From positions 744,001 through 808,000 of the forward strand of contig CAWHYL010000004.1 in assembly GCA_963833655.1 (NCBI GenBank): 64,000 nt of DNA, written 5' to 3'. Position 1 is the stretch's first letter, and every line of letters starts with the position of its first letter. The stretch is from 3-1-20CM-4-69-9 sp963833655. Its GTDB lineage: Bacteria; Actinomycetota; Thermoleophilia; Gaiellales; Gaiellaceae. The notes under the pieces are model-generated. The model ran no database searches. It had not been told where the DNA came from and saw only the letters and a program-made list of their open reading frames with translations. Shown piece after piece: positions 1-7,287 of the stretch. The translations under genes were made by a program, and so were the position numbers.

Positions 1-702
1 CGAGCTGCGAATCGCATACGAGACGTCGTCGAAGGTCGGCGTCTGCTGGGCGTTGACGGAGACGATCGTGTCGCCCGAGCGCAGGCCCATCGCCTGTGCC
101 GGCGTTCCTTTCTCGACCCGCTTGACGGTGGTGTTGGTGTCGCCGGGCACGCCGATCATGTACGCCGCGAACACGAGGACGAGCGCCACGAGGATGTTCG
201 CCCCGGGCCCGGCGAAGATGACGGCGATGCGCTTCCACGTCCGCTGGCGCCAATAGGCGTCGTCGGAGAGGGCGTCCCGCAGCTCGTTGACGCAGCGCTG
301 GGCTGCGCGCGCGGCCGCCGGCGACAGCTCCGACTCGGCGACGGCGCGCTCGAGCTCCGGCAGATCCGCGCGCGCCGACTGCAGGTCGCCCGACTCGAGC
401 GCACGCTGGACCCGTGCGGTCTTCGGAAACAGGCGCGGGTCCTCCTTGAGTGCCGGACCGAGCTGGACGTCCACGTCGGACGCGGCCGGCCGGTGCATGC
501 CCGGGATCTTCACGTAGCCGCCGAGCGGGATCGCGCCGATGCCGTACTCGATGCCCTTGCGCCGCACCTTCACCAGCGCCGGCGGGAACCCGAGGTAGAA
601 CCGGCGTGGGCTCATCCCGACCGCGCGTGCGACGAAGAAGTGGCCCGCCTCGTGGATGAGGATCAGGATCGCGAGCCCGACGATGGCGATGGCGATGTTC
701 AT
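1..702 (-). CDS. rseP: M50 site-2-type zinc metalloprotease (RseP-like), 3' end outside window
   Basis: Membrane protease of the site-2 family that cuts substrates within or near the membrane. Only the first 234 codons are present; the gene runs off the left edge. Visible are an N-terminal membrane helix carrying HEAGH (residues 17-21, the HExxH zinc site), a GGYVKIPGM stretch after it, a second hydrophobic helix (about 165-185) and the start of a PDZ domain (GLRSGDTIVSVN). Between GGYVKIPGM and the second helix lies an unusual charged, Ala/Glu/Arg-rich helical insert of about 75 residues. The ATG overlaps the dxr stop as ATGA, so the two are probably translationally coupled. The dxr-rseP order is the usual one. 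Confidence 0.9.
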   Translation of the reverse strand, partial: MNIAIAIVGLAILILIHEAGHFFVARAVGMSPRRFYLGFPPALVKVRRKGIEYGIGAIPLGGYVKIPGMHRPAASDVDVQLGPALKEDPRLFPKTARVQRALESGDLQSARADLPELERAVAESELSPAAARAAQRCVNELRDALSDDAYWRQRTWKRIAVIFAGPGANILVALVLVFAAYMIGVPGDTNTTVKRVEKGTPAQAMGLRSGDTIVSVNAQQTPTFDDVSYAIRSS

Positions 703-1760
703 GCGACCTTCAGAGTGCCTTCCGCGAGGCGCCGTGCGTCGTTGTCGGCGGCGATGAGCTCATCCAGGTCATCTGCCGCACTGATATCGGCGCCGGCGAG
801 CGTTTCCTCGACGACGTCCGCGATCCCCAGGAACGGGAGCCGCCCATCGAGGAATGCAGCCACCGCGACCTCGTTCGCCGCGTTGTAGACGCAGGGCGCG
901 GTTCCGCCCTCCTCGCCGGCGGCACGCGCCAGCGCCAGCAAAGAGAACGTGTCCAGATCAGGCGCGTGGAACTCGAGGGTCAGACCCGAAGCCAGGTCCA
1001 ATGCGGGCACGGGAGCTTCGGAGCGCTCCGGATAGGTCAGCGCGAACGAGATCGGGACGCGCATGTCCGGGTAGCCCAGGTGCGCGAGCGCGGCGCCGTC
1101 GCGAAGACGGACGAGCGCGTGCACGACCGAGCTCGGATGCACGACGACCTCGAGTTGCTCGTACGGCAGCCCGAACAGGAAATGCGCCTCGATCAGCTCG
1201 AGCCCCTTGTTCGCGAGCGTCGCCGAGTCGATCGTGATCTTCGGGCCCATGTTCCACGTCGGATGGGCGAGCGCCTCGTCGGGCGTGACGTCGGACAGCT
1301 CGTCGGGCGTCCGGCCGCGGAACGGCCCGCCCGACGCCGTGAGCACGAGCGAGTGCACCTGCTCCGGCGCTCGACCTTCGAGGCACTGGAACGCAGCCGA
1401 GTGCTCGCTGTCGACGGGGATCAGCCGCCCTCCGCCGCGCCGCTGGGCATCGAGGGCGAGGTCGCCGGCGGCGACAAGGCTCTCCTTGTTCGCGAGGGCG
1501 AGATCGACGCCGTGCTCGAGCGCCCACAGCGTCGCCGGCAGGCCGGCGAAGCCGACCACTGCGTTGAGGACGAGATCCGGCTCTGCCCGCTCCAGGAGCT
1601 CCGTCAGATCGCCGCCGACCTGGGTCAGCGGGGCAAGCCCGTCGACGGGCTGCGAGCCGGAGGCGGCGGCGACCAGCTCGAGCTCGGGATGCGCGTCGAC
1701 GATCTCCAGTGCCTGGCGCCCGATCGAGCCGGTGGCGCCGAGGAGCGCGATTCGCTTCAC
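699..1760 (-). CDS. dxr: 1-deoxy-D-xylulose 5-phosphate reductoisomerase
   Basis: Cytoplasmic NADPH-dependent enzyme making 2-C-methyl-D-erythritol 4-phosphate, the second step of the MEP isoprenoid pathway. Family marks seen: GATGSIG near the N-terminus (NADPH), ALANKES, PVDSEHSA, SGGPFRG, NMGPKITIDSATLANKG and HPSSVVHA. At 353 residues it is shorter than the usual 380-400. The shortfall lies in the N-terminal Rossmann part, between the second strand and the VVGFAGLPATL segment. The start is GTG, preceded by a TACACT box six bases upstream, so the transcript is probably leaderless. It supplies precursors for the polyprenyl synthase and UppS encoded elsewhere in the window. Confidence 0.95.
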   Translation of the reverse strand: MKRIALLGATGSIGRQALEIVDAHPELELVAAASGSQPVDGLAPLTQVGGDLTELLERAEPDLVLNAVVGFAGLPATLWALEHGVDLALANKESLVAAGDLALDAQRRGGGRLIPVDSEHSAAFQCLEGRAPEQVHSLVLTASGGPFRGRTPDELSDVTPDEALAHPTWNMGPKITIDSATLANKGLELIEAHFLFGLPYEQLEVVVHPSSVVHALVRLRDGAALAHLGYPDMRVPISFALTYPERSEAPVPALDLASGLTLEFHAPDLDTFSLLALARAAGEEGGTAPCVYNAANEVAVAAFLDGRLPFLGIADVVEETLAGADISAADDLDELIAADNDARRLAEGTLKVA

Positions 1761-1766
1761 GGCTCA

Positions 1767-1772
1767 AGTGTA
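1767..1772 (-). promoter_or_regulatory. -10 element TACACT of dxr (leaderless start)
   Basis: Read on the minus strand, TACACT is followed by six bases and then the dxr GTG. That places the expected transcription start at the first base of the start codon. The box lies in GAACCTACACTT, a 12-mer repeated exactly at 2926-2937. Confidence 0.6.
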
Positions 1773-1815
1773 GGTTCCGCCGACCCCGGTCAGGCGGGAC
1801 GGGCCAGGTGACGCT

Positions 1816-2688
1816 CTAGGCAAATCGCTGTCGCAGGGCGAGCACGTCGGCGACGAAGAGTCGCGTGACCTGGAACGGCCCGAGGCGGCGGACCGAGGCA
1901 GGTCCCTGATACCACGCGGCGAGCGCAAGCCGTTCGTCGCCGTTGAACTCGGCCAGAAGCTCACGCATGAAGGCAGCGCCCACGCGGATGTTTCCGGACA
2001 CCGTTCGACGAACCGAGCGACCCAGGAGGATCCGCTCGACGTAGTGCCAGGTCGACGGGAGGATCTGCATGACCCCCCAGGCTCCGGCAGCGGACTCGAG
2101 GTTCGGCTGGTAACCGGACTCCATCCACCCGAGAGCTCGCAGCAGCGGCCTGCCGACGCCGTAGCGGCCCGCCCAGTAGTCGATGAGGTCGCGGATCCCG
2201 CCGGTGTCGACGTGGGCGGCCGACCGCGCGAACCGCCGTCTATCGCGCAGAAGGAGCGAGCGGAACGTCTGGCGGCCGGCGACGCCGTCGACAGCGAGCT
2301 TGTGGACGCGCTGGAACCTCCTGAGAGCCCGTTCGGTGTGCACCCCGAAGCAGCCGTCGATCCGCAGAACCGCGCCGCTCCGGCGAAGGAGATACTGGAG
2401 GACCGAGACGTCCCAGCCGCAGGCCCGTCGCCGAAGAGGTCGCGCCCCGAATGCAGGTCGACCGAGTTTCCCGAACGCGGCTCGAGTGGCTGGTCCGACC
2501 CTGCCGTCGACCGCGAGCCCGGCCCGCCGTTGAAACGCCCGCAGGCCACGCGCGGTCGCGGGCCCGTAGATGCCGTCGACCGGTCCCGGGTAGAGGCCGT
2601 GCGCGTGCAGCGCAACCTGAAGGCCTGCGATCTGCGGCCTTGCCACTGCGGTTGCGGCAGCAACGAGCGCAATCGCCGAGACGAGCAT
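1816..2688 (-). CDS. Secreted lytic transglycosylase with two peptidoglycan-binding domains
   Basis: Cell-wall enzyme predicted to cleave glycan strands. An N-terminal signal sequence (MLVSAIALVAAATAVA) is followed by two PG_binding_1 repeats (LHAHGLYPGPVDGIYGP and a second ending in VDGVAGRQT). A C-terminal SLT-type transglycosylase domain follows, with GWMESGYQP carrying the likely catalytic Glu, then GAWGVMQILPSTW. I chose ATG 2688 because GGGGGA lies seven bases upstream and the signal peptide begins there; an in-frame TTG at 2712 is the alternative. The same two-repeat front end recurs in the M23 peptidase at 30168-31037. The gene sits inside what is normally an unbroken cdsA-dxr junction. 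Confidence 0.85.
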   Translation of the reverse strand: MLVSAIALVAAATAVARPQIAGLQVALHAHGLYPGPVDGIYGPATARGLRAFQRRAGLAVDGRVGPATRAAFGKLGRPAFGARPLRRRACGWDVSVLQYLLRRSGAVLRIDGCFGVHTERALRRFQRVHKLAVDGVAGRQTFRSLLLRDRRRFARSAAHVDTGGIRDLIDYWAGRYGVGRPLLRALGWMESGYQPNLESAAGAWGVMQILPSTWHYVERILLGRSVRRTVSGNIRVGAAFMRELLAEFNGDERLALAAWYQGPASVRRLGPFQVTRLFVADVLALRQRFA

Positions 2689-2775
2689 GACCGTTCCCCC
2701 AAGACGGACCAACGCCTGCTCGGCTTCGACGTCGGCCGACTATCCCCTGCGCTTACACGACGTCGAGCCGCACGC

Positions 2776-2919
2776 TCACGGAGCGTCGGCTCGTCGCCGA
2801 CGTCGCCGGGCCGCGCGCACGGCCGCACGCGTGTCCTTGAGCAGCTGCACGAGCGCCCGCGGCGTGATCACCAGGGGCGCCTCCTGTCCGCGCGCGGGCT
2901 TTCGATCGTGGCGCCGCAT
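2776..2919 (-). CDS. Small basic protein, 47 residues, function unknown
   Basis: A short gene reading MRRHDRKPARGQEAP at its start and ending in an Arg-rich tail (RAARRRRRRADAP). The middle (LVITPRALVQLLKDTRAAV) could form a helix. Support for it being real: a TACACT box lies seven bases before the ATG, in the same GAACCTACACTT context as dxr, and the stretch is otherwise empty. It may bind nucleic acid or membrane through its basic tail, but that is only inference. It could be cotranscribed with the transglycosylase 87 bases downstream. Confidence 0.5.
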   Translation of the reverse strand: MRRHDRKPARGQEAPLVITPRALVQLLKDTRAAVRAARRRRRRADAP

Positions 2920-2926
2920 CGCGTGA

Positions 2927-2932
2927 AGTGTA
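2927..2932 (-). promoter_or_regulatory. -10 element TACACT of the 47-residue gene
   Basis: TACACT then seven bases then ATG on the minus strand. It abuts the opposite-strand box TAGGTT: the two share the self-complementary TA at 2931-2932, so the promoters stand back to back. Confidence 0.5.
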
Positions 2933-2936
2933 GGTT
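2931..2936 (+). promoter_or_regulatory. -10 element TAGGTT of the GNAT gene
   Basis: TAGGTT is followed by seven bases and the GTG at 2944, the spacing of a leaderless transcript. Confidence 0.45.
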
Positions 2937-2943
2937 CGGGCGC

Positions 2944-3402
2944 GTGCTGATCCGGCCGGCGACGCCCGAGGATGCCGAGGCCACCGCCCGGATCCATGTG
3001 AGCTCGTGGGCGGCTGCATACACGCTCAGAGGGCCGTCGTTCGAGCGGCGACTCGATCTCCATCGCCGCTTCCCGCCGTCGTTCGTCGCCGAGGTCGACG
3101 GGCAGATCGCGGGCTTCGTCGGCGTCGGCGCCAGTCGCGACCAGGACGCCGACGGCGAGCTCTACGTGATCTACGTCGATCCGGCCCACTGGTGCACCAG
3201 CATCGGCCTCGCTCTGATCCGCGCCGGTGAGGCGCGCATGCGCGAGCTCGGCTACCGCCACGTCGTCCTGTGGGTGCTCGACGAGAATCCCCGCGCGAGG
3301 CGTTTCTACGACGCAGCCGGTTGGCTGGCGGACGGCGGGCGGCGCCCGATCGAGTTCCTCGGCCAGACGGTGCCAGAGGTCCGCTACGCGAAGCGGCTCT
3401 AG
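2944..3402 (+). CDS. GNAT family N-acetyltransferase
   Basis: Predicted acetyl-CoA-dependent N-acyltransferase of 152 residues, substrate unknown. It begins VLIRPATPEDAEATARIH, typical of the family's first strand and helix. It has the central strand LYVIYVDPAHW followed by GLALIRAGEARMREL, a variant of the acetyl-CoA loop, and the late VLWVLDENPRARRFYDAAGW. GTG 2944 was chosen because the domain starts there and TAGGTT precedes it; GTG 2923 is an in-frame alternative. It is the first gene of a three-gene plus-strand run with the MBOAT and SGNH genes, three bases upstream of the former, so it may act in the same acylation process. Confidence 0.8.
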   Translation: MLIRPATPEDAEATARIHVSSWAAAYTLRGPSFERRLDLHRRFPPSFVAEVDGQIAGFVGVGASRDQDADGELYVIYVDPAHWCTSIGLALIRAGEARMRELGYRHVVLWVLDENPRARRFYDAAGWLADGGRRPIEFLGQTVPEVRYAKRL

Positions 3403-3405
3403 CGC

Positions 3406-4782
3406 GTGCTCTTCAACAGCTTCGTCTTCCTCTTCGTCTTCCTGCCGCTCGTCGTCGTCGCGTACTTCGCGATCCCGCAGCACCGCGCCCGGCTCGTCCT
3501 GATCGTCGTCGCGAGCTACGTGTTCTACGCGTACGCGAAGTGGTGGTTCGCGCTGCTGATGGCGGCGTCGACGCTCATCGGCTTCGTCGGCGGGCAACTC
3601 GTCGAGCGGGGGCGGAGCAAGCTGACGCTCGGCGTCACCGTTGGGCTCCTGCTGGCGCTGCTGGGCGCATTCAAGTACGCCGCGTTCGTCGGCGGGAACC
3701 TGACGAGCTTCGTCGGCCTGATCACCGCGCACGGCTTCCCCGACTTCCACGCGTTCCTGAACGGGATCGTGCTGCCGATCGGGATCAGCTTCTACACCTT
3801 CGAGGGAATCTCGTACACCGTCGACGTCTACCGTGGCGGCCTCCGCGCCGAGCGCGACCCGCTGCGCTACGCGTTCTTCATCTCCTTCTTCCCGCACCTG
3901 ATCGCCGGGCCGATCGTGCGCTACGGGATCCTGCGGCCGCAACTCCTGCGGAAGCATCCCTTCGACGCCGACCGCGTGCGCGCGGGCTTGCTCCTGTTCG
4001 CGCTCGGGCTGGCAAAGAAGACGCTCGTCGCCGACAGCTTCGCCACCTGGGTCAACCGCTACCTCCACGACCCGTCGTCGCTGCACGCGTTCGAGGCCTG
4101 GGCGGCGATCGTGGGCTTCGGCTTCCAGATCTACTTCGACTTCAGCGCCTACTCGGACATGGCGCTCGGCCTTGCGCGGATCTTCGGGATCGAGCTGCCG
4201 TGGAACTTCAACCGGCCGTATCGCTCCCCCAGCCCGATCGAGTTCTGGCGCCGCTGGCACGTGACGCTCTCGACGTGGCTCCGCGACTACCTCTACATTC
4301 CGCTGGGCGGCAACCGCAGGGGTCAGCGCCGCCGCGACGCGAACCTGCTCGCCACGATGGGCCTCGGCGGGCTCTGGCACGGCGCGTCGCTGAACTTCGT
4401 CGTCTGGGGCCTCTACCAGGGCGTCCTTCTGCTCACGACGCACCATCTGCGCAAGCGGGCGTGGACGCTGCCGGCGGCCCTGGGGGTCGCGGTCACCTTC
4501 GTCGTCGTGATGTTCGGCTGGGTCTTCTTCCGGCTGCACTCCGCGGCGGCGATCGGCGACGCCGTGAGCGCGATGTTCCTGCTGCGCGGGCTCGGGCAGG
4601 TTCCCGGTCACCTCGTGCTGCTGATCGTCGCCGCGACGGCGTACACGATGGTCGTGCCGGAGGAGTGGACGTGGGACGTGCGCGGCTTCGGCTACCTGCG
4701 CGTGGCGACCGTCGGCGCGCTGATGGCCGTGGCGGTCTCGTCGATCTACACCAGTCATCCGTTCATCTACTTCCGCTTCTGA
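3406..4782 (+). CDS. MBOAT family O-acyltransferase (AlgI-like)
   Basis: Multi-pass membrane acyltransferase of 458 residues. Enzymes of this family move acetyl or other acyl groups across the membrane onto polysaccharides or other envelope molecules. Many hydrophobic helices are visible. The family core is clear: FDFSAYSDMALGLARIFGI, then NFNRPYRSPSPIEFWRRWH, then GLWHGASLNFVVWG with the catalytic His near residue 325. The start is GTG three bases after the preceding stop. The stop overlaps the next start as TGATG, tying it to an SGNH-type partner, the usual two-part arrangement for O-acetylation of extracellular polymers. The acceptor is not shown by the sequence. Confidence 0.9.
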   Translation: MLFNSFVFLFVFLPLVVVAYFAIPQHRARLVLIVVASYVFYAYAKWWFALLMAASTLIGFVGGQLVERGRSKLTLGVTVGLLLALLGAFKYAAFVGGNLTSFVGLITAHGFPDFHAFLNGIVLPIGISFYTFEGISYTVDVYRGGLRAERDPLRYAFFISFFPHLIAGPIVRYGILRPQLLRKHPFDADRVRAGLLLFALGLAKKTLVADSFATWVNRYLHDPSSLHAFEAWAAIVGFGFQIYFDFSAYSDMALGLARIFGIELPWNFNRPYRSPSPIEFWRRWHVTLSTWLRDYLYIPLGGNRRGQRRRDANLLATMGLGGLWHGASLNFVVWGLYQGVLLLTTHHLRKRAWTLPAALGVAVTFVVVMFGWVFFRLHSAAAIGDAVSAMFLLRGLGQVPGHLVLLIVAATAYTMVVPEEWTWDVRGFGYLRVATVGALMAVAVSSIYTSHPFIYFRF

Positions 4783-5807
4783 TGGGCCGCCTCGTCGCCT
4801 TCCTCGGGATCACGGCCGCGCTGCTCGCCACGCTGGCGGCGCTCAACTGGTGGATCGACCCGTTCGGCGAGTTCTGGAAGCCCGGCGCGGTGGACGAAGC
4901 GCGCGCCGCGCGGCCGCAGTGCCTCGTCTCGCACGAGATCATCGGCGGCGAGTATCTGCCGTTCAAGCTGGACGTCTTCCGCTCGCGCCCGACGCGCACG
5001 TTCGTGACCGGCTCGAGCCGTGTGCTCAAGATCGCCGCCTGGCCCGGCGAGCGCTCGTTCGCGAACCTCGGCATGCCCGTGATGTCGCCGGAGATCGTGT
5101 TGCGCGAGCTTCGCGATCTCCCCGCGCGGCCGCGCCAGACGGTGTACCTCGGCGTCGAGGCGTGGTGGCTGAACCGGAACTTCAAGGGCTTCGACGTCTC
5201 CCCCGGCTTGGAGCAGCGCGCCCGCTACGTGCTCAGCCGGTCGGCGTTCGACGAGAGCATGCGCATCGTCCGCCGGGCGCCGTACGTCTTCGTGCACCGC
5301 TGGCGCAAGCAGCGGGTCGGGCCGGCGTGCGTGGTCGGCCGCTCGCGTCCCGCGCTCGCGTGGCGGCTCGACGGCTCGCGCGTCTGGAGCTTCGAGCTCG
5401 ACCCGCACACGTACCACCCGGCGATCGACCCGTTCACGACCGATCTCAGCAAGCTGCGCACTGGGATCTACGACGACTGGACCGAGCTCTCGCCCGAGCG
5501 AATCCGGACGCTCGAGCAGGTCCTGGCGCTGGCGCGTGCCCGCGGCTGGCGCGTCGTCGGCTTCACGCCGCCGGAAGGCGACCGCTACCTGCGCTTCTTC
5601 GCGGCGAATCCGGTCATCGGCCCGCGCTGGCGCGCGTTCGGCGCGCTGATGCCGAAGCTGTTCGGTCGTTACGGCTACCGCTGGCTCGACTTCCGCAACG
5701 CGCGGTCGATCCCGTGCCGGCAGTCGGACTTCGTCGACGGCGGCTACCACACCGACGCCGCCTGCTCGATGCGCATGCGGCGGCGGCTCGATGCGGCGGC
5801 CCGCTAG
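4782..5807 (+). CDS. SGNH-like envelope O-acyltransferase partner (AlgJ/DltD-like role)
   Basis: A 341-residue protein with one N-terminal membrane helix and a large extracytoplasmic domain. The order of features resembles SGNH hydrolases that accept the acyl group from an MBOAT: TFVTGSSRVL near residue 75 (Ser nucleophile region), YLGVEAWWLN, and a C-terminal DGGYHTD that could supply the catalytic Asp and His. It is translationally coupled to the MBOAT gene (TGATG). Its stop interlocks with the cdsA stop at CTAG (5804-5807). Assignment to a precise SGNH subfamily is uncertain; the pairing carries most of the functional argument. Confidence 0.7.
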   Translation: MGRLVAFLGITAALLATLAALNWWIDPFGEFWKPGAVDEARAARPQCLVSHEIIGGEYLPFKLDVFRSRPTRTFVTGSSRVLKIAAWPGERSFANLGMPVMSPEIVLRELRDLPARPRQTVYLGVEAWWLNRNFKGFDVSPGLEQRARYVLSRSAFDESMRIVRRAPYVFVHRWRKQRVGPACVVGRSRPALAWRLDGSRVWSFELDPHTYHPAIDPFTTDLSKLRTGIYDDWTELSPERIRTLEQVLALARARGWRVVGFTPPEGDRYLRFFAANPVIGPRWRAFGALMPKLFGRYGYRWLDFRNARSIPCRQSDFVDGGYHTDAACSMRMRRRLDAAAR

Positions 5808-6607
5808 ACCTTCCCGAACGCGAGCAGGAGGTAGTACACCGCGACGAACGCGAAGAGCGGCGCGTCGAGGCGGTCGAGGACGCCGCCGTGGCCGGCCAGG
5901 ATGCGTCCCGAGTCCTTCACCTGCATGTCCCGCTTGATCCCGGACTCGAACAGGTCGCCGAGCGGCCCGGCGACGGCGACGACGAGCCCGAGCACCACTG
6001 CCTGCCCGATCGAGAGGTAGTTGTGGCGGTCGTCGTAGAGCGCCACGAAGGCGACGAAGACGGTGCAGATCGTGCCGAAGACGAAGCCCTCCCACGTCTT
6101 GCCCGGCGACAGAGACGGAGCGAGCTTGTGGCGGCCGATCAGGCGCCCCGCGAAGAACGCGCCGATGTCCCCGGCCCACACGGCGAGCAGCACTGCGAAG
6201 GTCGCGAGGCGGCCGTGGTCCGGGCTGTCGCGGAGCAGCAGCAGGTACGCGAGCCCGAAGCCGATCCACGCGGTGCCGAGAACCGTCGCCGAGATCGCGA
6301 TCGTCGCCGACTGGCGCGTCTGCCCCACCCAGTGCAGGACGAAGGCGAGCGGGAGCGCTGCCAGGAACCCGCCGACCATCCACACGACGCCTCCGAGCTC
6401 GGCGCCGAAGAGCGTCAGCAGCACGCCCGCGTGCGCCGCGAGCGTCACCGGCCGCAGCGTGCGCGTCATCAGCGAGTACTCGTGCACCGCGAACACCGCG
6501 CCGACGGCCGCGAGTGCGAACAGCCACCACCCGCCTGCGTAGACGAGGGCCAGCACGACCGGGAGGCCGACCACCGCGACCAGGATCCGCGATGCGAGCG
6601 GGCTCAT
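5804..6607 (-). CDS. cdsA: Phosphatidate cytidylyltransferase
   Basis: Integral membrane enzyme forming CDP-diacylglycerol from phosphatidic acid and CTP, the entry to phospholipid synthesis. It has 267 residues with about seven hydrophobic segments, SPGKTWEGFVFG in the middle, and the family signature near the C-terminus (SGIKRDMQVKDSG then GHGGVLDRLD). The start overlaps the uppS stop as ATGA. In most bacteria dxr would follow directly; here the next genes downstream are convergent. Confidence 0.95.
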   Translation of the reverse strand: MSPLASRILVAVVGLPVVLALVYAGGWWLFALAAVGAVFAVHEYSLMTRTLRPVTLAAHAGVLLTLFGAELGGVVWMVGGFLAALPLAFVLHWVGQTRQSATIAISATVLGTAWIGFGLAYLLLLRDSPDHGRLATFAVLLAVWAGDIGAFFAGRLIGRHKLAPSLSPGKTWEGFVFGTICTVFVAFVALYDDRHNYLSIGQAVVLGLVVAVAGPLGDLFESGIKRDMQVKDSGRILAGHGGVLDRLDAPLFAFVAVYYLLLAFGKV

Positions 6608-7251
6608 CGCCCGCCGAAGCGGCGCCGGCGGCTGGCGTAGTCGTCGAGTGCCGAACGAAGCTCCTGCTCGCCGAAGTCAGGCCACAGCGTGTCGACGAAC
6701 ACGAGCTCCGCGTAGGCGAGCTGCCACAGGAGGAAGTTGGAGATCCTCAGCTCGCCGGAGGTACGGATCAGCAGATCTGGGTCGGGCATCTCTGGCGCGT
6801 ACAGGTATGACGCGAACGACTCCTCCGTCAGGTCGACGCCGGCATCGGCGGCGCGTTTTGCCGCGTCGACGATCTCGGTGCGCCCGCCGTAGTCGAAGGC
6901 GATCCACAGCTGGAACTTCGTCTTGTCGGCCGTCTCGGCCTCGAGCTCCTCCATCTTGCGCCTGAGCGCGTCGGACGCTCGGTCACGGCGCCCGATGAAA
7001 CGCGTGCGCACGCCTTGGTCGGCGAGGTCGCGCAACTCGCGGTCGATCGTCTCCGGAAAGAGCTCCATCAGGGCGCCGACCTCCTCTGGCGGCCGCGACC
7101 AGTTCTCGGTCGAGAAGGCGTACACGGCCAGCGACTCGACGCCGAGGTCGATCGCGGCTTCGACGGTTCGGCGGAGCGCCTTCGTCCCGGCGCGATGCCC
7201 CTCGGCGACGGAGAGCCCCTGCTTGCGCGCCCAGCGGCCGTTGCCGTCCAT
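6604..7251 (-). CDS. uppS: Isoprenyl (undecaprenyl) diphosphate synthase, true start upstream of the first ATG
   Basis: Cytoplasmic cis-prenyltransferase building the C50-C55 carrier for peptidoglycan. Marks: MDGNGRWA with the catalytic Asp, GHRAGTKALR, FSTENWSRP, and C-terminal DLLIRTSGELRISNF, YAELVF and WPDF. The only canonical start, ATG 7251, gives a protein beginning at the M of MDGNGRWA and so removes the first core strand. That strand is encoded upstream in the same frame: PHAVAIV ends directly before the ATG. No ATG, GTG or TTG lies between the frr amber codon (7288-7290) and the ATG. A strong GGAGGTG precedes the codon TCG at 7282-7284, where homologues would start. The coordinates therefore give only the canonical minimum. 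Confidence 0.85.
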   Translation of the reverse strand: MDGNGRWARKQGLSVAEGHRAGTKALRRTVEAAIDLGVESLAVYAFSTENWSRPPEEVGALMELFPETIDRELRDLADQGVRTRFIGRRDRASDALRRKMEELEAETADKTKFQLWIAFDYGGRTEIVDAAKRAADAGVDLTEESFASYLYAPEMPDPDLLIRTSGELRISNFLLWQLAYAELVFVDTLWPDFGEQELRSALDDYASRRRRFGGR

Positions 7252-7287
7252 GACGATGGCGACGGCGTGCGGAGCACCTTTCGAGGC

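Noticed and set aside
2776..4758. Very long minus-strand frame opposite the MBOAT and GNAT genes
   Set aside because: Its composition (Asp, Glu, Arg, Val repeats) is that of an antisense shadow; only the last 47 codons, with their own promoter, are kept as a gene.
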